The translations under genes were made by a program, and so were the position numbers. A stretch of 12,651 nucleotides of DNA from positions 1 to 12,651 of the forward strand of contig CAZVCJ010000115.1 in assembly GCA_964625745.1 (NCBI GenBank). Direction: 5' to 3'. Shown piece after piece: positions 1 through 7,517 of the stretch (position 1 is its first letter; each line of letters opens with the position of its first letter). This DNA is from CAZVCJ01 sp964625745. Lineage in GTDB: Bacteria > Chloroflexota > Anaerolineae > VGOG01. Under the pieces are notes generated by a model. That model did not search any database, was not told the origin of the DNA, and saw only the letters and a program-made list of their open reading frames with translations.

Positions 1-21
1 GGGAGAGGGCGGGGGTGAGGG
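1..21. repeat. Dispersed-repeat-like GC-rich sequence at the window edge
   Basis: The minus strand reads CCCTCACCCCCGCCCTCTCC, which resembles a very common intergenic repeat that translates as LTPALS in many predicted proteins. It sits in frame at the visible end of the membrane-protein fragment. Only one copy is in the window, so repeat status rests on memory of other genomes. Confidence 0.35.
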
Positions 22-334
22 GAAGTTTCTGAGTAGGAACGTTTCTTGCAACGCCTGTCCTGAGCTTGTCGAAGGGAAGCAATCTCCTCCTTAATGGGCT
101 TACTCTTTGGCGCTGTAGACGCCAGAGAAGCCAAACGGCGCCCACGACGAGCGCAGCGATGAGCAGGGCAAGGACAAGGTTGGCCACGACGATGAGCCAC
201 TGGGGTGGGGTGGCGACGAACTCGGGAGTGAGTGCTTCGGGAAATCCCTCGGCCAATGATTCCAGGGGTTGCGCTTCCTCTGCTCGTCTGAGGAAATCGG
301 GCGACGAGCGCATCAGCAGGAGGAGCAAGAGCAT
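1..334 (-). CDS. Partial single-pass membrane protein fragment, family not recognised
   Basis: On the minus strand the frame is open from the codon after a stop at 356-358 to the edge of the window, so the 3' end is not seen. An ATG at 334 begins with a leucine run (MLLLLLLM), followed by an acidic/proline stretch and one clear membrane segment with flanking tryptophans and a basic stop (WLIVVANLVLALLIAAL, then WLLWRLQRQR). The fragment resembles the membrane-anchor part of large Chloroflexota membrane proteins such as DUF4129-type proteins, but this is a weak likeness and no function is claimed. There is no good ribosome binding site before the ATG. The last ~30 codons pass through two sequences that look like dispersed repeats. 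Both points suggest a decayed or truncated gene rather than an intact one. Confidence 0.35.
   Translation of the reverse strand, partial: MLLLLLLMRSSPDFLRRAEEAQPLESLAEGFPEALTPEFVATPPQWLIVVANLVLALLIAALVVGAVWLLWRLQRQRVSPLRRRLLPFDKLRTGVARNVPTQKLPLTPALS
54..76 (-). repeat. Dispersed intergenic repeat of the FDKLRTG type
   Basis: The minus strand contains CCTTCGACAAGCTCAGGAC, a sequence found many times between genes in Chloroflexota and other bacteria, often mistranslated as PFDKLRTG in predicted proteins. Here it is read in frame as LPFDKLRTG inside the membrane-protein fragment. Only one copy is visible in this window; recognition is from general knowledge. Confidence 0.55.
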
Positions 335-418
335 CCACAACTTATGTTCTGGGTGTCAAATGTTGGAGCCAGCCTATCGCCCAGGCGCGTACGTCAGTGT
401 TGCTCTTGTCTCAAAACA

Positions 419-450
419 TCAGCAACCAGCCTGTGTAGGCTGGTTGCTGA
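419..450 (-). terminator. Perfect 14-bp hairpin, candidate operon terminator
   Basis: The arms at 419-432 and 437-450 (TCAGCAACCAGCCT and its exact complement) are separated by a 4-nt loop. On the minus strand the stem is followed by TGTTTTGAG, a short T run, so it could terminate transcription coming from the glycosidase genes. On the plus strand no T run follows. An alternative outer pairing GTCTCA/TGAGAC (408-413 with 448-453) is also possible. The T run is weak and the hairpin lies ~460 nt past the last intact stop codon, so it may instead be a dispersed palindromic repeat. Confidence 0.4.
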
Positions 451-541
451 GACGCCATTCCCTTGAAGTGTAGAACTGGAGTCTGGCGAATTTTTATCCT
501 GCCATATCTTGCGGAATCTGCTCGATTGTCCCCAAGATGTG

Positions 542-607
542 GGTTCGTAGTTGCCACTTCAGTGGCTTTTGCCCCGCCACCAACGACTGAAGTCGTCACT
601 ACGAACC
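542..607. repeat. Long palindromic intergenic repeat with nested hairpins
   Basis: The outer arms GGTTCGTAGT (542-551) and ACTACGAACC (598-607) are exact complements. Inside each arm lies a second small palindrome: GCCACTTCAGTGGC on the left (553-566) and ACGACTGAAGTCGT on the right. These differ at the base-paired flanks (GCC/GGC versus ACG/CGT) but keep the ACTTCAGT core, so each still folds on itself. Palindromes with this core recur between genes in Chloroflexota and Cyanobacteria genomes, as far as I recall. The rest of 451-625 holds nothing else I can identify. Confidence 0.7.
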
Positions 608-625
608 AAAAACGCCAGTCGCACT

Positions 626-877
626 CTAACTTTCATCAACGCGGATAGGCAACCTCGCTTTCCCACGCAGGTAGAGCGGGATCCGCTCCGGCGGTGCCTC
701 GGCCGTAACCTAGTGACCGCCGTCGAAGGTCTCGTCTGTCCAGGCATTGGTCCAGGCTTCGCCGTGAGCGCTCAGCCGAACGGTCGTCCCACCAGGCAGG
801 TAGACCTCACGGCTGCGAGCGCCCTCGTAGAGCACCGGGGCGACCCGGCGGCCGAATTGCTCGGGTGCAGTGCCGCT
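626..877 (-). pseudogene. Remnant of a GH31 glycosidase C-terminus (alpha-xylosidase/alpha-glucosidase-like)
   Basis: Between a stop at 878-880 and one at 626-628 the minus strand reads VAPVLYEGARSREVYLPGG, then WTNAWTDETFDGGH, an in-frame TAG at 710-712, then VTAEAPPERIPLYLRG and a short tail. This matches the usual pattern after the catalytic barrel of GH31 enzymes, where a VAPV...YLP strand is followed by the W-T-G-E-x-x-x-G-G turn and the aP-x-x-RIPL-x-R strand. There is no start codon and no trace of the catalytic domain; homology seems to start near 865, about 30 nt past the stop of the GH3 gene. The TAG sits where the family usually has Trp or Tyr, so one base change could account for it. 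GH31 alpha-xylosidases remove xylose from xyloglucan oligomers, which would fit this operon, but the specificity of the lost enzyme cannot be told from the tail. Confidence 0.75.
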
Positions 878-906
878 CTACGCATCCTGGCTGTCGAGAA
901 AAGTTA

Positions 907-3045
907 TTACGTCACGGTGAACACCGCGCTGACCGGCTGTGGGGCGCCCAGCGCCACGCCGCGCACGCCCGGCGAACAACCGCCGACGGTCAGACGGAAT
1001 TGCCCCGGTTCCAATCTTTGCATACCTTCGTCGTCGAACAGCATCATCATCTCCGGCGAGATAGTGAACTCGATGGTCTTGCTCTCGCCCGGCGCGAGCC
1101 GCACGCGCTGAAAGCCAATCAGACTGTGGATGGGCACGGGGACGGAAGCCTCCAGGTCGCTCAGGTACACCTGTGCCACTTCTTCGGCCTCGACCGCTCG
1201 GCTGAGCGTTCGCGGCGAAGCCTGGCCTGTATTGGTCAGCGTGAAGCGGATCGGCAGAGCCTCGCCCGCCTTGACGGTCTCCTTCGCCAGCGTCAGGCCG
1301 CTGTAGGCGAACTGCGTGTAACTCAGGCCAAACCCGAAGGGGTACAGCGGCTCAGCAGTGCTGTAGCGGTACGTGCGTCCGGCCATATTGTAATCCTCGA
1401 ACGGCGGGAGGTCGTCGAGCGACCTGGGGAAGGTCAGCGGCAGTTTGCCAGAGGGTACGGCCTGGCCAAACAGCACGTCCGCCACAGCCTGGCCGCCCTC
1501 CTGGCCCGGATACCAAACGAACACCACCGCTTGCACCAGGTCAGCCAAGTCGCCCAGCGCGATGGGGCTGCCGCCCGTGAGCACGAGCACGATCTTGGTG
1601 CCTCTGGCGGCTATTTCCCTGATGTAAGCCGCCTGACTATCGGGCAGCGTGATGTCGGAGCGGTCGCCCTCCTGTGTGGAGAGAATGGATGCGCCTTGCT
1701 CGCCCTCCATCAGCGGTGACGTGCCCATGCAGGCGATGGTCAGGTCGCTTCCCGCGGCCATGAAGGGCGCCCAGCTCATGGGGATGGCGTTGGGTGCGGT
1801 CAACTGGCAGCCGGGATGGTATTCGACCCTGATGCCTTCCGGGACACAGCCGACGATTCCTTCCAGAAGGGTCGTCAACGAGGCATTCAGGCCAAAGTAG
1901 TTGCCCAGCAGGACGTCCACGTTGGCCGCGGTAGGTCCGGTGATGAAGATGCTGCGCACCTGGTCGCCGATGGGCAGGACGTTATCCTTGTTCTTCAAGA
2001 GCACTACTGACTTAACCGCCGCTTCGCAAGCCAGTTGGCGGTGCGCCTCGCAGCCGACCACGCTCATCGGGATGGAGGCATACGGCACTTCCGAAGGCGG
2101 ATCGAACATGCCGAGTTTGAAGCGCGTGGTCAGCGTGCGCGCCAGCGAGCGATCAATGTCGGCCTCGGTGATCAGGCCGCGCTCTACGGCCTCGCCCAGG
2201 TAGGCGTAGGTCGCGCCGCACTCGATGTCGCAACCAGCCTTGAGCGCCAGGGCCGCGCTTTCAGTAGCGTCCTGGGTGACTTGATGGTTGGTGTGGAAGT
2301 CAGCCAGCGCCCAGCAGTCGGAGACGACGTGACCCTGGAAGTCCCACTGCCCGCGCAGGATTTCACCCAGGAGCAGTTGGCTGGCGCAGCACGGCTCGCC
2401 GAGCAAGCGGTTGTAGGCGCCCATCACTGCTTCCACTTTGGCCTCGGTGACGAGTTTCTTGAACGCGGGCAGGTAGGTGGCGTACAGGTCGCGCCTGGAG
2501 ACAACGGCGTTGAAGGCGTGGCGATCTTTCTCCGGCCCGCTGTGGACGGCGTAGTGTTTGGCGCAGGCGGCAACCTTCATGTACTTGGGATGGTCGCCCT
2601 GCAGGCCGCGCACGAAGGCCGCGCCCATCTCGCCGCTCAGGAAGGGGTCTTCGCCCCACGTCTCCTGGCCACGCCCCCAGCGTGGGTCGCGGAAGATGTT
2701 GACGTTGGGCGACCAGAAGGTCAAGCCGAAGTACTGTTGGTGGATGCCCTTGCGCAGCGCGTCGTGGTGCTTGGCCCGCGCCTCGTCAGAGATGGCCGTC
2801 GCGACTCTATATATCAGGTCGGTGCCCCAGGTGGCGGCCAGGCCGATGGCCTGCGGGAAGACCGTGGCCGCCCCAGCCCGGCCTACGCCGTGCAGGCATT
2901 CGCCCCACCAGTTGTAGGCCGGGATGCCCAGCCGCTCGATGGCTGGGGCGTCATAGACCATCTGCGAGACCTTTTCTTCGAGGGTCATGCAAGAGACCAA
3001 GTCGCGTACACGTTCTTGCAGGGTTAACGTCGTACCTTTGTCCAC
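907..3045 (-). CDS. GH3 glycoside hydrolase, probable cytoplasmic beta-xylosidase
   Basis: A 712-residue family 3 retaining glycosidase, normal length for the family. The N-terminal barrel carries NWWGECLHGVGRAG (45-58), VFPQAIGLA (62-70), DPRWGRGQETWGEDP (120-134) and KHY (163-165). The likely nucleophile is Asp243 in VVSDCWAL; the Cys after it and the WWGECLHG motif are typical of the beta-xylosidase branch rather than classical beta-glucosidases. The second alpha/beta domain (~345-540) contains EGDRSDITLP (459-468), with Glu459 a candidate acid/base. LYPFGFGLSYT (567-577) leads to a C-terminal fibronectin III-like domain (~590-690). There is no signal peptide, so it should act on imported oligomers. 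The start is GTG, preceded by GGAGG with an 8-nt spacer. It lies 26 nt after the GH43 gene and is the last intact gene of the operon. Beta-glucosidase or arabinosidase activity cannot be excluded. Confidence 0.93.
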   Translation of the reverse strand: MDKGTTLTLQERVRDLVSCMTLEEKVSQMVYDAPAIERLGIPAYNWWGECLHGVGRAGAATVFPQAIGLAATWGTDLIYRVATAISDEARAKHHDALRKGIHQQYFGLTFWSPNVNIFRDPRWGRGQETWGEDPFLSGEMGAAFVRGLQGDHPKYMKVAACAKHYAVHSGPEKDRHAFNAVVSRRDLYATYLPAFKKLVTEAKVEAVMGAYNRLLGEPCCASQLLLGEILRGQWDFQGHVVSDCWALADFHTNHQVTQDATESAALALKAGCDIECGATYAYLGEAVERGLITEADIDRSLARTLTTRFKLGMFDPPSEVPYASIPMSVVGCEAHRQLACEAAVKSVVLLKNKDNVLPIGDQVRSIFITGPTAANVDVLLGNYFGLNASLTTLLEGIVGCVPEGIRVEYHPGCQLTAPNAIPMSWAPFMAAGSDLTIACMGTSPLMEGEQGASILSTQEGDRSDITLPDSQAAYIREIAARGTKIVLVLTGGSPIALGDLADLVQAVVFVWYPGQEGGQAVADVLFGQAVPSGKLPLTFPRSLDDLPPFEDYNMAGRTYRYSTAEPLYPFGFGLSYTQFAYSGLTLAKETVKAGEALPIRFTLTNTGQASPRTLSRAVEAEEVAQVYLSDLEASVPVPIHSLIGFQRVRLAPGESKTIEFTISPEMMMLFDDEGMQRLEPGQFRLTVGGCSPGVRGVALGAPQPVSAVFTVT

Positions 3046-3071
3046 AGGTTACACCTCCAGATGTCGATGAT

Positions 3072-4637
3072 TTACATCACATCAATCCCAATATATTCGA
3101 ACCAATCGAAATCGGCGTTGTTCGTACTTGGCTGCCCATTGCTGCTGGCATACATGGCTACGTAGGCTCCTACAAAGCCACCCGCAACGGGCGTGCTCAG
3201 AATTCGCCCATCTACAGCTTCAGCAACAGGAAGCCACTTGTCTGGTTCGCTGGCGACATAGAAGCTGTACGCCTGCTCATGGGCTTCCACTTTTAGATAC
3301 AATCGGCCAGCCCCAATGGGCTGCTCGGCCATGATTTCTTCTGCGCCATGGGCCCGTTTTATCAGGCGGACGACAGCTTTGGTTCCCAACGTGACAACCA
3401 AACAAAAGTGGAAATCGTTGTTCTGAACAAGAGCGAGACCGGCGCACTCGTGCGCGGTCTGCGGCTCGAATTCGAGGGCTGTCTGCGCCGCAAAGTGAAT
3501 GTGCTGCTGCCTGCGCCCGACGAAACTTGGAGATGTGTGCTCCGCGAGTCGCTCGGGCCGCAGCCACAACCGCAGGTAGCCAGGTCGTTCACTCAAGCTC
3601 CAGAATTCATCGCGTGGGGTGCGCAAGAGGTTCCATTGAGGAGCAAGAACCGACTGGTCAAAGTGATCACAGGCCGAAGCAGCGAGCCAGCGGCATTCAG
3701 GCAGGTCAGGAACCGGGTATGAAAACTCGATTCGCCCGGTCCCAGGGCTTACGATCGGCCAGCCACTCTCCCAACGCACTGGGGCCAGGAAGGTTTCCCG
3801 GCCAAGATTATAAAAGTACCCACCGTAAGGCCGCATGGCCAGCAACACCATCCACCACTCACCTGTCTGCGTTTCGACCAGATCGGCATGGCCGGTGCCC
3901 ACAATCGGATAGTCCAGCCCCAGGTGGCGGTGGGTCAAGATCGGATTGCCGGGGTTTGCCTCATACGGCCCGGTAACCACAGTGCTGCGCGCGATGGTCA
4001 CCGCATGATGGTGTCCCGTCCCGCCCTCAGCAATCATCAGGTAATAGTAGTCCCGTATTTTGTATATGTGGGGCGCTTCAGCCCATACCGCCCCTTTTGC
4101 TGCTCCGTCCCAAAGGACCCGTGGCTCCCCTACCAGGCACATGTCTTCAAGGTCCAATTCCTGAAGCCAGATTTCGGTGTGCCCTTTGTATTGGCCATGA
4201 GTAGCCATACGATTGCCGACATACCAGACGCGCCCATCATCGTCAAAGAACAGGGATGGGTCTATCCCTGGAGCATTCTCCAGCCAGGAAGGCTCCGACC
4301 AAGGCCCGGCCGGATCCGTGGCGGTGACGATGAAATTACCCGCTTTCGTCTTTCCATCTACCAGGGTGTTGATCACGTAAAACACACCCTGCGAAAAGCG
4401 GATGGTCGGCGCGTACAGACCGCCAGAGGGACGTATGTTGTCGAGGGGCAATTGTGACGGACGATCCAAGACATGTCCTATTTGGCGCCAATGAACCAGA
4501 TCACGGCTGTGGAAAACCGGCAATCCAGGAAAGTATTCGAATGTTGATGTAACCAGATAGAAATCGTCTCCAACCCGGCAAATCGATGGGTCCGGATAAA
4601 AACCTGGCAGGATAGGGTTACGAAAAGTTCTGGTCAT
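3072..4637 (-). CDS. GH43 glycoside hydrolase, probable beta-xylosidase (possibly arabinofuranosidase)
   Basis: From the chosen start this is 521 residues: a five-bladed propeller (~5-310) and a C-terminal concanavalin-like sandwich (~320-515), the two-domain layout of GH43 beta-xylosidases. The catalytic set of this inverting family is visible: general base Asp16 in FYPDPS, pKa-setting Asp126 in GIDPS, and general acid Glu187 in WAEAPH. The frame is open to an ATG at 4670 that overlaps the previous stop as ATGA, but that ATG has no ribosome binding site and adds 11 residues before the conserved RNPILPGFYPDPS opening. The ATG at 4637 is preceded by GGAGGTG and was preferred. No signal peptide is seen, so hydrolysis is cytoplasmic, after import by the adjacent ABC transporter. 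Exact substrate (xylo-oligosaccharide versus arabinosyl side chains) is not decided by the sequence. Confidence 0.93.
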   Translation of the reverse strand: MTRTFRNPILPGFYPDPSICRVGDDFYLVTSTFEYFPGLPVFHSRDLVHWRQIGHVLDRPSQLPLDNIRPSGGLYAPTIRFSQGVFYVINTLVDGKTKAGNFIVTATDPAGPWSEPSWLENAPGIDPSLFFDDDGRVWYVGNRMATHGQYKGHTEIWLQELDLEDMCLVGEPRVLWDGAAKGAVWAEAPHIYKIRDYYYLMIAEGGTGHHHAVTIARSTVVTGPYEANPGNPILTHRHLGLDYPIVGTGHADLVETQTGEWWMVLLAMRPYGGYFYNLGRETFLAPVRWESGWPIVSPGTGRIEFSYPVPDLPECRWLAASACDHFDQSVLAPQWNLLRTPRDEFWSLSERPGYLRLWLRPERLAEHTSPSFVGRRQQHIHFAAQTALEFEPQTAHECAGLALVQNNDFHFCLVVTLGTKAVVRLIKRAHGAEEIMAEQPIGAGRLYLKVEAHEQAYSFYVASEPDKWLPVAEAVDGRILSTPVAGGFVGAYVAMYASSNGQPSTNNADFDWFEYIGIDVM

Positions 4638-4647
4638 TGTGCTATCA

Positions 4648-4654
4648 CACCTCC
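4648..4654 (-). promoter_or_regulatory. Ribosome binding site that sets the GH43 start
   Basis: The minus strand reads GGAGGTG, ending 10 nt before the ATG at 4637. The alternative ATG at 4670 lies upstream of this site and has no comparable sequence before it. Confidence 0.6.
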
Positions 4655-4666
4655 ACGTGGATTGGC

Positions 4667-5650
4667 TCATGAAACTTCATCGTCTAAAGTTTCCTCTGTC
4701 CCGCTGTACAAGTGGCACTTGACGAACACGTCGTCAACGTAGACATCCGCTGGTACTTCCTGTTTGCACATATCCATAACCAGAGGACACCTTCCTGCAA
4801 ATCTGCAACCTGCTCTCAGGTATTCTTCGTATTCTATGTCAGCAAGTGTGACCGTCTTGTCCCATCGTTTTTTGGGATCCGCTTCGGGGATGGACTCTCG
4901 AAGCAATCTGGTGTATGGATGTTTGGGGTGCATCAACACCTTCTCCACCACCCCCATTTCAACAATGTTCCCTCTGAACATGATAGCGATTCGATCGCTC
5001 ACGTAATAGGCGGTCGCCAGATCGTGGGTAATGTATAGCACACTCATGCCAAACTCTTCTTTGAGCGTTTTGAGCAGATTCACGATCGACATTCGCAAGG
5101 AAGCATCAACCATCGAAACGGGTTCATCCGCGATCAGGAGAGTTGGGTTTGTCAGCAAGGCCCTGGCTATGGAAATCCTCTGCAGTTGCCCTCCGGAGAA
5201 CTCACTGGGGTACTTGCCAGAGAACTCCTCGTATGAAAGACCTATCGCCTTCAGTTTCTGAGCAATCAATCCAATGGCCTCTTTCTTATTCCTGGCTAGC
5301 TTGTAATTCTGGATCGTCTCAAAGAAATACCGATCGACTGTTCTCAAGGGGTTGAATGTCGCGAAGGGGTCCTGGAAAATCGCTTGTATGCCCTCAGTGA
5401 ACCACACCTTTTCGTTTTTCGCGTCTCTCTTGCCTTCATGTACAATAGCGCCTGAGGTTGGTTCCTCGAAGCCCAGAATCATTCTGGCAGCAGTTGTTTT
5501 CCCGCAGCCGCTCTCACCGGCCAGGGCGAAGATCTCCGCCGGCTTGATGTAAAACGACACATTGTCGGTTGCCGTTATCCTGATCCTGGAGATCATGCTC
5601 CCCAAGGAGAAAACTTTGGTCAGATGATGGACTTCAAGAAGCTTCTCCAT
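4667..5650 (-). CDS. Opp/Dpp-family ABC transporter ATP-binding protein (OppF/DppF-like)
   Basis: A 327-residue ATPase that with its partner (5634-6641) would power the two permeases. Visible motifs: Walker A GESGCGKT (45-52), Q-loop Gln93, signature FSGGQ (151-155), Walker B LLIADE (171-176) and switch His209. The C-terminal extension of the Opp/Dpp subfamily is present, with four cysteines (282, 288, 295, 312) spaced C-x5-C-x6-C-x16-C, the pattern linked to an iron-sulfur cluster in some DppD-type ATPases. The gene overlaps the end of the preceding ATPase gene by 17 nt, implying translational coupling, and ends 29 nt before the GH43 start. The subfamily is named for peptides, but in Thermotoga and relatives the same type moves xylo- and other oligosaccharides; the glycosidase neighbours point to sugar here. 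Sampled stretches look less GC-rich than the transketolase and GH3 genes. Confidence 0.93.
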   Translation of the reverse strand: MEKLLEVHHLTKVFSLGSMISRIRITATDNVSFYIKPAEIFALAGESGCGKTTAARMILGFEEPTSGAIVHEGKRDAKNEKVWFTEGIQAIFQDPFATFNPLRTVDRYFFETIQNYKLARNKKEAIGLIAQKLKAIGLSYEEFSGKYPSEFSGGQLQRISIARALLTNPTLLIADEPVSMVDASLRMSIVNLLKTLKEEFGMSVLYITHDLATAYYVSDRIAIMFRGNIVEMGVVEKVLMHPKHPYTRLLRESIPEADPKKRWDKTVTLADIEYEEYLRAGCRFAGRCPLVMDMCKQEVPADVYVDDVFVKCHLYSGTEETLDDEVS

Positions 5651-6641
5651 CTTCTCCTTCTCCGACTAACCAGCAGGCAACTTTGTGGTGGGTATGCAGG
5701 TCAATGAAGCTCGGCATCTGTTTGGTACAGATACCTGAAACGTAGGGACACCTTGGGTGGAAGGGGCAACCGCTGGGGAGATTTATAAGAGAAGGCGGAC
5801 TTCCAGGTACACTCTCCCGGATCGTTTTGTCCCCAAACTTCGGCAGAGAGTTGATCAAATACCTGGTGTAGGGATGGAGAGGGTCGCCGAAAATTTCCTC
5901 GGTTGTCGCCTCTTCGACCATCTTTCCGGCGTACATGATACCGATCCGATCGGCGATGTTAGCCTGAACGCCCATGTCGTGCGTTACCAGGATGATTGTG
6001 TTTTTCAGTTTTTCTTGAATATCCTTTAGAAGCTGCACGACTCCCCTCTGGACAACGACGTCGAGTGCCGTGGTGGGCTCATCGGCGATGATGATCCGGG
6101 GCTTCAGAAGCGCCGCCAGGGCGATCGTAACCCGTTGTCTCATTCCACCGGACAACTGGTGTGGATAAGCATCCAGGATCTTCCGCGGCAGTCCCAACTC
6201 CGTAATATGTCTCTTGGCGATCTCGAAGGCTGCCTCTCTCGTCTTTCCGCTCACGTGGCTCACGATGAAATCCCGGTAGGTCTCTTTCAGCTTCATCACG
6301 GGGTTGAGAACGCTCATCGAACCCTGCGGAACGTAGGAAACATACTCCCAGCGCAGCCTTCTCCTGTCCTCTGCGCTGAGAGAAGAGACATCAACCTCCT
6401 CACTGTTCACGCGGTAGTAGACCTTCCCTCCCATCAGCCTCAACGGAGGCTCAATGGCGGCAACGAGCGCTTTCAGAAGTGTCGTCTTCCCGCACCCACT
6501 TTCGCCGGTGATCCCGTAGATTTCGTTCTCCCGGATCTCGAGATCGACCCCGTTGACCGCTTTCACCACCTTTTGGTTCCCGAGAACGTCGAGCACATAG
6601 AAGGCTTTCAACTGTTCAGTCCTGAGTATCGTCTTGTTCAT
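5634..6641 (-). CDS. Opp/Dpp-family ABC transporter ATP-binding protein (OppD/DppD-like)
   Basis: A 335-residue ATPase from the chosen start. Walker A GESGCGKT is at 46-53, Q-loop Gln106, signature LSGGM at 163-167, Walker B IIIADE at 183-188 and switch His221. The substrate-family C-terminal extension includes VPGSPPSLINLPSGCPFHPRCP, here cut between residues 278 and 299, and four cysteines (292, 298, 305, 323) in a C-x5-C-x6-C-x17-C pattern. The reading frame extends up to 6731, inside the permease gene, but the extra 30 residues are non-conserved and are the out-of-frame shadow of the permease C-terminus. The ATG at 6641 follows GAGGGAG and begins with the normal MNKTILRTEQLKAFY. It starts 7 nt after the permease stop. 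Function is as the first ATPase subunit of the importer. Confidence 0.93.
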   Translation of the reverse strand: MNKTILRTEQLKAFYVLDVLGNQKVVKAVNGVDLEIRENEIYGITGESGCGKTTLLKALVAAIEPPLRLMGGKVYYRVNSEEVDVSSLSAEDRRRLRWEYVSYVPQGSMSVLNPVMKLKETYRDFIVSHVSGKTREAAFEIAKRHITELGLPRKILDAYPHQLSGGMRQRVTIALAALLKPRIIIADEPTTALDVVVQRGVVQLLKDIQEKLKNTIILVTHDMGVQANIADRIGIMYAGKMVEEATTEEIFGDPLHPYTRYLINSLPKFGDKTIRESVPGSPPSLINLPSGCPFHPRCPYVSGICTKQMPSFIDLHTHHKVACWLVGEGEDGEAS

Positions 6642-6648
6642 AGCTCCC

Positions 6649-7503
6649 TCACTGCGCCCCGACACGTTGGATCCGTGTTCTGGGGTCCAGGTATTCGCTG
6701 ATGCCGACCGAGAGCCAGTACAAGGCCACAAACAGTAAAACCGACAGGGTGACGGGTGTCAATACCCACCACCAGCGCCCGAGCAGGATCGCCTGATAGT
6801 TGATCGCCCAGTAGAGCATCGTCCCGAGCGTCGGGATGTTCATGTTTACCAGGCCAAGAATAGCGAGTGTGATCTCCAACCCAATCGCCCAGGCCATGTT
6901 GTTGATCAGGGTGGAGAACACCAGGGGCGTAGCGTAGGGCATGTACTCGTTCAGCACGAGGCGCAGAGTGCCTGTTCCAGAGAGAATAGCCGTCTGAGTG
7001 AACTCCCGTTCACGTAAGCTCAATATCAGCGACCGGATCACCCGTGCATCCCAGGCCCATCCGAAGAACGCCAGCAGCAGCCCCAATGTCACGAGATTCA
7101 TCTTGTCTCGCACCAACATCGCCATCATAACGATGATGAGGAACAACGGTATCACCAGCAGGCTGTCGCTGATGAACATCAGGACTCTGTCCGTGCCTCT
7201 TCCCCTGTAGCCGGCAACCATCCCGATCAAAACAGCGATGACCCTCGAAACCGTTCCCGCAATCACCGAGATGATCAGCGAGTTGCGCACAGCGAATGTC
7301 GCTTGCCAGAAGACGTCTTGCCCATTGGAATCGGTTCCCAATAGGTTGGTCCACGATGGCTTTAGATCCCTCGGAACGACCATCCATAAGGTCGGGTCGT
7401 AGGGCGAGAAGGCGGAGAGGGTCGCGAGAATGAGCAACATGCACAGAACGCAAAAACTCAACGCAAACCTGTAATCCTTGAAAAGATCTCTGAGTACTCT
7501 CAC
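6649..7503 (-). CDS. Opp/Dpp-family ABC transporter permease (OppC/DppC-like)
   Basis: A 284-residue inner-membrane permease. An N-terminal membrane segment (about 12-32, ALSFCVLCMLLILATLSAF) is followed by the short external region typical of DppC proteins, with LLGTDSNGQDVFWQ, a family hallmark (LGTDxxGRD). Four or five further membrane segments follow. The cytoplasmic coupling loop is near residues 163-195 (REREFTQTAILSGTGTLRLV, then NEYMP). The C-terminus ends in GISEYLDPRTRI, also typical. The start is GTG at 7503; the ribosome binding site AAGGAG overlaps the TAA stop of the preceding permease gene, with a 10-nt spacer. It forms the channel together with that permease. Confidence 0.92.
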   Translation of the reverse strand: MRVLRDLFKDYRFALSFCVLCMLLILATLSAFSPYDPTLWMVVPRDLKPSWTNLLGTDSNGQDVFWQATFAVRNSLIISVIAGTVSRVIAVLIGMVAGYRGRGTDRVLMFISDSLLVIPLFLIIVMMAMLVRDKMNLVTLGLLLAFFGWAWDARVIRSLILSLREREFTQTAILSGTGTLRLVLNEYMPYATPLVFSTLINNMAWAIGLEITLAILGLVNMNIPTLGTMLYWAINYQAILLGRWWWVLTPVTLSVLLFVALYWLSVGISEYLDPRTRIQRVGAQ

Positions 7504-7517
7504 GATGTCCGCGCTCC

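Noticed and set aside
551..1719. Two overlapping plus-strand open frames (551-1111 and 865-1719)
   Set aside because: They run across the palindromic repeat, the GH31 remnant and the GH3 3' end in antisense; the minus-strand readings are recognisable and these are not.
2035..3027. Long plus-strand open frame (330 codons) opposite the GH3 gene
   Set aside because: It is the antisense shadow of a GC-rich gene whose minus-strand product has all GH3 motifs; the plus-strand product has no recognisable domain.
4638..4670. ATGA-coupled upstream start for the GH43 gene
   Set aside because: The overlap with the preceding stop is attractive, but no ribosome binding site precedes it, while GGAGGTG precedes the ATG at 4637, which opens directly on the conserved GH43 N-terminus.
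6642..6731. 30-residue N-terminal extension of the OppD-like ATPase
   Set aside because: It lies inside the permease gene in another frame, is not conserved in type, and a good start with a ribosome binding site exists at 6641.
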